DNA from: Bacillus litorisediminis | GTDB taxonomy: Bacteria > Bacillota > Bacilli > Bacillales > JC228 | Length of the DNA: 64,000 bases | NCBI RefSeq assembly: GCF_022808645.1 | Contig: NZ_JAKZKT010000008.1 | Span: forward strand, 1-64,000 | Direction of reading: 5' to 3' | Shown: piece by piece, positions 57,139 to 64,000 of the stretch | How the letters are laid out: the number at the start of each line of letters is the position of its first letter | How positions within the stretch are numbered: the first letter of the stretch is position 1 | Program-made: the position numbers and the translations under genes | Notes under the pieces: model-generated | What the model was told of the DNA's origin: nothing | The model's input: only the letters and a program-made list of their open reading frames with translations | The model's database searches: none

Positions 57139-59784
57139 ATGGAAACGAAACAAAAAGAACTGCCAACGAAATATGACCCGAAATCAATTGAAAAAGGGCG
57201 TTATGAATGGTGGTTGAATGGGAAGTTTTTCGAGGCTAAAAACGATCCGAAAAAAAAACCATATACGATTGTCATTCCCCCGCCTAATGTAACGGGAAAA
57301 CTTCACTTAGGACATGCTTGGGACACAACATTACAAGACATATTAACCAGAATGAAACGTATGCAGGGCTATGATGTACTTTGGCTCCCTGGAATGGACC
57401 ATGCCGGGATTGCGACGCAGGCAAAAGTGGAACAAAAGCTCCGGAGCGAAGGAAAAACCAGATATGATTTAGGCAGAGAAAAATTCGTTGAAGAGACATG
57501 GAAATGGAAAAAAGAATATGCCAGCCATATCCGGGAGCAGTGGGCAAAACTTGGATTAGGCCTTGATTATAGCCGTGAGCGTTTTACACTCGATGAAGGT
57601 CTTTCTCAAGCGGTAAAAGAAGTATTTGTTACCCTTTATAAAAAGGGTCTGATTTATCGCGGAGAATACATTATAAACTGGGATCCGGTTACCAAAACAG
57701 CTTTATCTGACATTGAGGTGATTCATAAGGATGTGCAGGGTGCCTTTTATCACATGAAGTATCCGTTAAAGGACGGGTCAGGTCATATTGAAATAGCCAC
57801 AACCCGGCCAGAAACCATGCTTGGTGATACAGCCGTAGCCGTACATCCTGAAGATGACCGTTATAAGCATTTAATCGGAAAAACGGTAATTCTCCCAATC
57901 GTTGGCCGTGAAATTCCGATTGTTGGCGATGATTATGTTGATATGGAATTTGGTTCTGGGGCTGTTAAAATTACCCCTGCTCATGACCCAAATGACTTTG
58001 AAATCGGAAACCGTCACAATCTGCCGCGTATCCTTGTTATGAATGAAGACGGAACAATGAATGAATTAGCAGGAAAATATCAGGGCATGGACCGCTTTGA
58101 GTGCCGCAAGCAAATCGTTAAAGATCTAAAGGAGCAAGGCGTTCTCTTTAAAATTGAAGAGCACCTTCACTCCGTTGGTCACTCTGAGCGAAGCGGGGCT
58201 GTTGTTGAACCTTATCTATCCACGCAATGGTTTGTAAAAATGCAGCCTCTAGCTGATGAAGCGATTGCCCTGCAGCAAGAAAAGGATAAGGTTCACTTTG
58301 TACCGGATCGCTTTGAAACGAACTATTTGCGCTGGATGGAAAACACCCGTGACTGGTGTATCTCCAGACAGCTTTGGTGGGGACACCGAATTCCAGCCTG
58401 GTATCATAAAGAAACAGGCGAAGTTTATGTAGATTATGAACCGCCAGCAGATATTGAAAATTGGAAACAGGATGAAGACGTGCTTGATACGTGGTTCAGT
58501 TCTGCATTATGGCCATTTTCTACCATGGGATGGCCGAATGAAGAAGCATCGGACTACAAACGGTACTATCCATCCGATTGTTTAGTAACGGGGTACGATA
58601 TTATTGGATTCTGGGTGTCCCGCATGATTTTCCAAGGCTTAGAGTTTACCGGGAAACGTCCATTCAAAGATGTGTTAATCCATGGATTGGTTCGGGATGC
58701 AGAAGGCCGTAAGATGAGTAAATCGTTAGGGAACGGAATCGATCCAATGGAAGTTATTGAAAAGTACGGTGCTGATTCACTTCGATATTTCTTATCTACC
58801 GGAACTTCACCAGGGCAAGATTTACGCTTTAGCTTAGAAAAAGTAGAATCGGTTTGGAATTTTGCCAATAAAATTTGGAATGCTTCCCGGTTTGCCTTAA
58901 TGAATATGGGAGATATGAGTTATACCGATGTCGATTTAAGCGGTGAAAAGTCAGTCGCTGACCACTGGATTCTAACCCGTTTAAATGAGACGATTGAAAC
59001 GGTAACGAAGCTGGCTGATAAATACGAATTTGGCGAAGTGGGCCGCGTTTTATACAACTTCATTTGGGATGACTTCTGTGACTGGTATATTGAAATGGCA
59101 AAACTTCCTTTATATGGGGAGGATGAAGAGGCCAAAAAGACAACTCGTTCCGTACTCGCTTATGTTCTAGACAATACCATGCGTTTGCTTCATCCATTTA
59201 TGCCATTTATCACAGAAGAAATATGGCAAAGCCTGCCTACTCAAGGTGAATCCATTACAGTGGCAGCGTGGCCAACTGTGAATCCGGATTTAACGAATGA
59301 TAAGGCTGCAAAAGAAATGAAACTTCTCGTTGAAATTATTCGTTCTGTTCGTAATATCCGGGCAGAAGTAAATACACCAATGAGCAAAAAAATTAATCTT
59401 TATTTAAAAACCAAGGATCAAGAAACGAGTGATATTCTCATTCATAATCAAAACTATTTGGAAAAATTCTGTAACCCGGAAAATCTAGAAATCGGAACCG
59501 CTGTCGAAACACCAGAAAAGGCGATGACAGCTGTTGCAACAGGAGTAGAGGTTATTCTACCTCTTGCAGGATTAATTAATATTGAAGAAGAAATTGCCCG
59601 CCTCGAAAAAGAACTCGACAAATGGACGAAAGAGGTTGAGAGGGTACAGAAGAAGCTTGCCAATGAGCGTTTCATTGAAAAAGCACCACAACAGGTAGTT
59701 GAGGAAGAAAGAGCTAAAGAAAAAGATTACACGGAAAAACGGGAAACTGTATTAAAACGGATTGAAGAACTAAAAACAATGTAA
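57139..59784 (+). CDS. valS: Valyl-tRNA synthetase
   Basis: 881 residues, class I. The HIGH motif is in [15 protein letters not shown] (about residue 55) and KMSKS lies near residue 525 ([14 protein letters not shown]). The editing domain contains [19 protein letters not shown], and a C-terminal coiled coil (about 815-881) contacts the tRNA arm. It charges tRNA-Val and clears Thr-tRNA-Val. AGGAGG precedes ATG 57139. Regulated by the upstream T-box; folC lies 64 bases downstream without an evident terminator. Confidence 0.98.
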   Translation: METKQKELPTKYDPKSIEKGRYEWWLNGKFFEAKNDPKKKPYTIVIPPPNVTGKLHLGHAWDTTLQDILTRMKRMQGYDVLWLPGMDHAGIATQAKVEQKLRSEGKTRYDLGREKFVEETWKWKKEYASHIREQWAKLGLGLDYSRERFTLDEGLSQAVKEVFVTLYKKGLIYRGEYIINWDPVTKTALSDIEVIHKDVQGAFYHMKYPLKDGSGHIEIATTRPETMLGDTAVAVHPEDDRYKHLIGKTVILPIVGREIPIVGDDYVDMEFGSGAVKITPAHDPNDFEIGNRHNLPRILVMNEDGTMNELAGKYQGMDRFECRKQIVKDLKEQGVLFKIEEHLHSVGHSERSGAVVEPYLSTQWFVKMQPLADEAIALQQEKDKVHFVPDRFETNYLRWMENTRDWCISRQLWWGHRIPAWYHKETGEVYVDYEPPADIENWKQDEDVLDTWFSSALWPFSTMGWPNEEASDYKRYYPSDCLVTGYDIIGFWVSRMIFQGLEFTGKRPFKDVLIHGLVRDAEGRKMSKSLGNGIDPMEVIEKYGADSLRYFLSTGTSPGQDLRFSLEKVESVWNFANKIWNASRFALMNMGDMSYTDVDLSGEKSVADHWILTRLNETIETVTKLADKYEFGEVGRVLYNFIWDDFCDWYIEMAKLPLYGEDEEAKKTTRSVLAYVLDNTMRLLHPFMPFITEEIWQSLPTQGESITVAAWPTVNPDLTNDKAAKEMKLLVEIIRSVRNIRAEVNTPMSKKINLYLKTKDQETSDILIHNQNYLEKFCNPENLEIGTAVETPEKAMTAVATGVEVILPLAGLINIEEEIARLEKELDKWTKEVERVQKKLANERFIEKAPQQVVEEERAKEKDYTEKRETVLKRIEELKTM

Positions 59785-59848
59785 TGAGGTAATGAATGAT
59801 GGCGAATCTTACAGGTTCGTCATCATTTATGCGTAGGAGGGGTTTAGC

Positions 59849-61147
59849 ATGAACTATGAGGAAGCTCTTGCCTGGATCCATGGCCGTCTCCGGCTCGGGG
59901 TGAAACCAGGCTTAAAACGGATGGAATGGCTCATGGAAAAGATGGGGCATCCAGAGCAAAGGATCAAATTTGTACATATCGGCGGAACCAACGGGAAAGG
60001 ATCGACCGTTACATTTGTCCGCTCTATTCTGCAATCTGCGGGGTATGAAGTCGGAACTTTTACCTCCCCCTATATTGAACAATTTAATGAAAGAATCAGC
60101 ATTAATGGAATGCCGATATCGGATGATGAAATGGTACAGCTTACCGAAATAATCATACCGCTGGCAAACGAATTAGAAGGAACAGAACTGGGGGGACCAA
60201 CCGAGTTCGAAGTGATTACCGCGATGTGTCTCTATTATTTTGGATTTGTCCGTCCGGTTGACATTGTGATTATGGAGGTAGGACTGGGAGGACGTTTTGA
60301 CTCAACCAACATTATTTACCCTCTTATATCCGTTATCACGAATATTGGTATGGACCACGTTCGCATCCTTGGTGACACGATATCCGATATTGCATATGAA
60401 AAAGCAGGTATTATTAAAAATGGAATCCCCGTGATGATCAGTGAAGACAAAAAGGAAGCAGTAGAGATTATAGAAGAAGTAGCAGCCGCGAAAAAAGCTA
60501 AATTATATAAGCTGGATACTCATTTTGTGATTTCCAACCACGAATCAATCGAAGATGGCGAACGGTATACACTTGAGACACCATACCATATCTATCGCGA
60601 TCTCGTTACGGGGCTGAAGGGAACCTATCAGGCTCATAATTCTGCTTTAGCCGTGATGGTAGCAGACTATTTAAAAACATATTTTTCTTTCTTTATCGAA
60701 CCTGAGCATGTGTATGAAGGGATAAAAAATGCTTATTGGCCGGGACGCTTTGAAACCGTATCGGAACAGCCGACGATTATTATTGATGGGGCGCATAATC
60801 GTGAAGGAATCGAAGCACTAACGAAAACACTTAAACTCAGATTTCCGAAAAATAGGATTAAAGTCCTGTTTGCTGGGCTCTCAGACAAGCCATTACAGCC
60901 AATGCTTTCACTGCTTAAGGAAATCTCAGATTCACTTTATGTCACGTCCTTTGATTTCCCTAGAGCTGCTTCAGCAGAGGAATTAAAGGCTGCAATACCA
61001 GGTGGCAGCGGCTATGTGGCAGAGGACTGGAAAGCTTGGCTAGACGGGCAGCTGACGCAAATGGAAGAACAGGAAATTCTAGTCGTTACAGGCTCTCTTT
61101 ATTTTATTTCAGAAGTAAAAAAATACTTTGAAATAACAAATGTGTGA
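59849..61147 (+). CDS. folC: Folylpolyglutamate/dihydrofolate synthase
   Basis: 432 residues of the Mur-ligase fold: P-loop HIGGTNGKGSTVTFV, FTSPYIEQFNERI, the metal site IVIMEVGLGGRFDSTNI, ITNIGMDHV and the C-terminal IIDGAHNREGIEALT. It adds glutamate to folates and makes dihydrofolate. TAGGAGGGG precedes ATG 59849. It probably shares the valS transcript, as valS-folC do in B. subtilis. Confidence 0.96.
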   Translation: MNYEEALAWIHGRLRLGVKPGLKRMEWLMEKMGHPEQRIKFVHIGGTNGKGSTVTFVRSILQSAGYEVGTFTSPYIEQFNERISINGMPISDDEMVQLTEIIIPLANELEGTELGGPTEFEVITAMCLYYFGFVRPVDIVIMEVGLGGRFDSTNIIYPLISVITNIGMDHVRILGDTISDIAYEKAGIIKNGIPVMISEDKKEAVEIIEEVAAAKKAKLYKLDTHFVISNHESIEDGERYTLETPYHIYRDLVTGLKGTYQAHNSALAVMVADYLKTYFSFFIEPEHVYEGIKNAYWPGRFETVSEQPTIIIDGAHNREGIEALTKTLKLRFPKNRIKVLFAGLSDKPLQPMLSLLKEISDSLYVTSFDFPRAASAEELKAAIPGGSGYVAEDWKAWLDGQLTQMEEQEILVVTGSLYFISEVKKYFEITNV

Positions 61148-61245
61148 AATAAAAGAAATATGTGACAAATAAAAAATATTTTGGTAAAGTTAATTTATTA
61201 TTAAGACTTTTTGACTAGTTTTATAGGGAAAGGAGGGAAATAAAA

Positions 61246-62979
61246 ATGATGGTTTCTTCTGCTAAAAAAATTGTAATATGGACACTTTGGTCACTTTTTA
61301 TTCCAGCAGGAATAGCAGCTGCCTATTTTTATTTTCCTCCAATCCTGCCTGAACAGCCAACTGATATGCTATGGTTCCTAGTGCTTATGATTGGGGCTGC
61401 TTTAATGCCCTTTGTTGTAAACCGTACAACCATTGCTTTTGTACAATGGATTTCCATGACGGTTTTTCTTTTATATGGCTTATTTATTGAAATTCTATTT
61501 ATGCATATTTTCCTGGTTTTCTTGCTTTTACGTACCAAAACGAGCAAAAGCGATCTCTATCGTTATCCGCTTAATTCCATTATGATCTTTATGGTCTCTG
61601 TTTTAAGCGGTCTAAGTTTTTATGCTCTTGGCGGAGATCATCATACTTTTACTATGAATCAGCCTTACGGGCTTATATTGGTTATCAGCTATACCCTCGT
61701 TTATTTTGCAGGAAATCAAGCGGGTTTAATGCTATTTTCAAGATTGTTTTTTAATGTGAAAAGAAAGCTTTTGGGAAAAGATATTATCTGGGAACTTGCT
61801 TCTCTATTGATGATTGTTCCGCTGGGGATGGGGCTTTTTATTTTATATAAAGAAATCGGAGTTGCCTCTGGTATTTTGCTGGGAATTCCATTTTTTACTG
61901 TCGCCTTTATATTAAGACTCTATTATTCTACTGATATCATTAATGACCATCTTCAAAAGGCAACCGAGATTGGACATGAGCTAACACAAAGTTTAAAAGC
62001 CAGAGAAGTAGTAGACCTTTTTATGAAGCGTATAACAACGATTGTTCCAGTCAGTCATGCATATATATTAGATGTGATTGATAATAAGGAACTTCAGTTG
62101 ATTCGCCGTTATGAAGAAGGCGAAAATAAGAGCTTGGATATGGAACCTCTTCTCCGTTTTGAGGGGATCAGCGGTATGGTTTGGGGTACAAAAAAAGCGG
62201 TTCTCTATTCTTCTAAAGCTCAGTGGGAAACGATTGCAAAAGGGTATATGCCCGAGGGGGCGGAAAGCGTTCTCTGTGTCCCGATTATGCGTAATCAGAA
62301 GGTAGTTGGCGTTTTGCTGTTAGCTACTACTGAAAAGCGGGCCTATAAAAAATACCAGCTTATGATTGTTGATATATTATGTTCGTATTTAGCGATTGCT
62401 CTTGAAAATGCACGTAACTATGAACTTACGAAAAAAGAGAGTGAACGATGTGCTTTAACGGGTTTATATAATTACCGCTATTTTGAGAGACTGATTGAAC
62501 AAGAGTATCAGATGCTCATGGAGCGTAAATACAATTATTTATCATTGATTCTAATCGATATTGACCATTTTAAGTCGATTAATGATACATATGGCCATCA
62601 AAGCGGCAATGAGGTATTGCGTGCAATTGCTGACAGGATTCAGCAATTTATTGGCGAAACAGGCATTGTGGCACGCTATGGCGGAGAGGAATTTGTAATC
62701 CTTCTTCCGAATATTTCTAAAGCAGAAGCTTTATCGATTGCAGAAACATTGCGGATTATGATTGCGAATCGTCCGTTTACTCTAGAACAACAATTAATTC
62801 AAAATCGGAAAAGGTCGCTTATTCGAATTACCGCCAGTATCGGAGTTGCCAATGCTCCTGAAGATGCAGATGATTACCTGACGCTAATCAGACATGCGGA
62901 TTTTGCGATGTATGTAGGTGCAAAACGAAGAGGAAGAAATAAAGTATCAGAGTACCAATCCATTCAAGCTAACGGATGA
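61246..62979 (+). CDS. Membrane GAF-GGDEF diguanylate cyclase
   Basis: 577 residues. About seven membrane segments fill the first 225 residues, a GAF domain follows (about 245-385; ISGMVWGTKKAVLYSS, VLCVPIMRNQKVVGVLLLA), and a GGDEF domain ends the protein (LTGLYNYRYFERLIEQEY, LIDIDHFKSINDTYGHQSGN, ARYGGEEFVILL). The GGEEF signature is intact, so c-di-GMP synthesis is expected. At the usual inhibitory RxxD site the sequence reads GETG, so product inhibition may be lacking. AAAGGAGGG precedes ATG 61246; ATG 61249 is equally possible. Confidence 0.92.
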   Translation: MMVSSAKKIVIWTLWSLFIPAGIAAAYFYFPPILPEQPTDMLWFLVLMIGAALMPFVVNRTTIAFVQWISMTVFLLYGLFIEILFMHIFLVFLLLRTKTSKSDLYRYPLNSIMIFMVSVLSGLSFYALGGDHHTFTMNQPYGLILVISYTLVYFAGNQAGLMLFSRLFFNVKRKLLGKDIIWELASLLMIVPLGMGLFILYKEIGVASGILLGIPFFTVAFILRLYYSTDIINDHLQKATEIGHELTQSLKAREVVDLFMKRITTIVPVSHAYILDVIDNKELQLIRRYEEGENKSLDMEPLLRFEGISGMVWGTKKAVLYSSKAQWETIAKGYMPEGAESVLCVPIMRNQKVVGVLLLATTEKRAYKKYQLMIVDILCSYLAIALENARNYELTKKESERCALTGLYNYRYFERLIEQEYQMLMERKYNYLSLILIDIDHFKSINDTYGHQSGNEVLRAIADRIQQFIGETGIVARYGGEEFVILLPNISKAEALSIAETLRIMIANRPFTLEQQLIQNRKRSLIRITASIGVANAPEDADDYLTLIRHADFAMYVGAKRRGRNKVSEYQSIQANG

Positions 62980-63009
62980 AAGTATCTTTCCATTGGGAAG
63001 ATACTTTTT
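62979..63009 (+). terminator. Terminator of the diguanylate cyclase gene
   Basis: AAAGTATCTT-TCCATTGGG-AAGATACTTT hairpin followed by T4. Confidence 0.85.
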
Positions 63010-63133
63010 GTCATTAAAAATTTTTAATTTTATTATATTTTTTTATATTTAGTAGGAAAAGACTAGTTTTTTATAACTATTATTCAATAAATAATATACA
63101 ATAGAGTTACAGGAATATGACGGAGGTAGGAGG

Positions 63134-64000
63134 ATGGAAAATCTTATACATACGGCTGTTAGTGCTGTCGGTCTTATTCTATTAGTTTTCTTGCTGCCCG
63201 TCCGTTGGTCATTGTTCGGGAGAGTGGTTATTTGGTTTGTTTCCAGTTTAGCGGGAGGGCTATTGATCCTTGCTTGGGGACATCTGCCTAAGCTGCAAAC
63301 CATTTTGATACATATAGGATTAACCATTTCAATGAGCATTCTGATTTTGAAATGGTGGGGCGAACATTTTTATAAAAAAGCAGTCCAGCAAAAAAGAGGA
63401 GCAGCAGACCTTCCTCAGCCATTATTCAGTTATCAAAAGCAACTGGATAAAGCAAAATTGGCAAAACCAGCCAATCTAGTACAAGTGGATTCAGAGTCAG
63501 CTTCAATCAATGTCATAGACAGTCAGGCAAGTATACAAGCTGAGGGTCAAATAAAGCCGACAGCCAATATGAAAAACGGCTCCAATACTAAAAATGAGCT
63601 TCAGTACCTGCTCTCAGATGAAAAGTTGGATTATGAGATGCCTGGTTTCCGCTGGGATGATGATTCCACGGCTGAAGATGAGCCTGGTTATCTCCTTGAT
63701 GATTGGATTATGTCAGATGATTGGAATAAATCTCATAAAAAAGAGGAGGCAGCTGAAAAGCTGCAGAACGAATCGCAAACAAAAACCATTGAAAATGTTA
63801 TATCTTTTGACGAAAAACGAAAAGAACGAGAAAATCTTGCGCTGACTTTAGAGGCTGACCGTGAGCCTCATAAAGATATCATCCACACTTCGGATCAAGT
63901 AGCTGATGAGAACAAAATTGAATCGAAGCCGTTCGAAAATATAGAAAACGTGCATCAGTTTAATCAGACGGTTGAGCAATTTGATTTGAAATGGGTGTCT
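63134..64000 (+). CDS. Membrane protein with acidic cytoplasmic region, cut by window end
   Basis: ATG 63134 after GGAGGTAGGAGG opens a frame of at least 289 codons that runs to the last base of the window without a stop. Three hydrophobic segments lie in the first 80 residues (AVSAVGLILLVFLLPVRW; VVIWFVSSLAGGLLILAW; IHIGLTISMSILIL). The remainder is polar and acidic with WDDDSTAEDEPGYLLDDW and a long Glu/Lys/Asn-rich stretch, probably disordered. I recognise no family. It follows the diguanylate cyclase gene's terminator and is separately transcribed. Confidence 0.8.
   Translation, partial: MENLIHTAVSAVGLILLVFLLPVRWSLFGRVVIWFVSSLAGGLLILAWGHLPKLQTILIHIGLTISMSILILKWWGEHFYKKAVQQKRGAADLPQPLFSYQKQLDKAKLAKPANLVQVDSESASINVIDSQASIQAEGQIKPTANMKNGSNTKNELQYLLSDEKLDYEMPGFRWDDDSTAEDEPGYLLDDWIMSDDWNKSHKKEEAAEKLQNESQTKTIENVISFDEKRKERENLALTLEADREPHKDIIHTSDQVADENKIESKPFENIENVHQFNQTVEQFDLKWVS

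Noticed and set aside
63594-63845. 83-codon frame near the window end
   Set aside because: It lies in another frame of the longer gene starting at 63134, which has a strong ribosome-binding site and a continuous open frame.

Overview
The window is a stretch of low-GC Firmicute chromosome. Its gene content and order follow the Bacillus subtilis ysdA - pheST - mutSB - lcfA - lysC - sdh - gerE - racE - tig - clpX - lon - hem - spoVID - valS - folC segment. Spore genes (sspI, gerE, gerM, spoVID, ysxE), a C5-type heme operon, a membrane succinate dehydrogenase and a beta-oxidation/ETF operon point to an aerobic, endospore-forming member of the Bacillaceae. It is not B. subtilis itself: the rnhC-zapA pair and the ilv-leu operon expected at this locus are absent, and genes absent from the B. 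subtilis arrangement I remember are interposed. All homology calls come from reading the translations and from knowledge of the families; no database search was run.

Layout. 1-0.9 kb: non-coding array of five 192-bp repeats. 1-5 kb: ysdA-like, TVP38-like, dimeric dUTPase and ysdC genes, sspI and an rRNA/tRNA methyltransferase gene. 5-9 kb: Phe T-box and pheST. 9.3-14.7 kb: cvpA-like, polX, mutSB, a DUF350 gene and a 28-codon membrane peptide. 14.8-16.3 kb: reverse-strand SpoIID/LytB-domain gene. 16.6-21.8 kb: fatty-acid degradation genes (lcfA, fadR with its operator, fadB, etfB, etfA). 22-25.5 kb: trxA, a VanY-type lipoprotein gene and uvrC. 25.5-27.7 kb: lysine riboswitch, lysC, yslB. 28-31 kb: sdhCAB. 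31.4-37 kb: thioesterase, gerE, MarR regulator, racE, gerM, rph, ITPase and phosphodiesterase genes. 37.2-37.6 kb: tRNA-Arg with a duplicated 5' fragment upstream. 37.7-47 kb: TPR protein, tig, clpX, lonB, lonA, engB. 47-54 kb: ysxD-like gene and hemAXCDBL. 54-56.7 kb: spoVID, ysxE and a small membrane protein gene. 56.8-61.1 kb: Val T-box, valS, folC. 61.2-64 kb: diguanylate cyclase and an acidic-tailed membrane protein cut by the window edge.

How the genes work together: acyl-CoA ligase, enoyl-CoA hydratase and ETF feed electrons to the quinone pool alongside succinate dehydrogenase. The hem operon supplies heme, including for the SdhC cytochrome. ClpX, LonA, LonB and trigger factor form a protein quality-control block. 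Three RNA switches (two T-boxes and one L-box) tie pheST, valS and lysC to amino-acid supply.

I found no new defence or mobile system. The least explained features are non-coding: the 192-bp tandem array with a 577-bp higher-order period, a four-member dispersed hairpin element lying directly after terminators, and the duplicated tRNA-Arg 5' end. Two or three very small ORFs with good ribosome-binding sites also merit a check.
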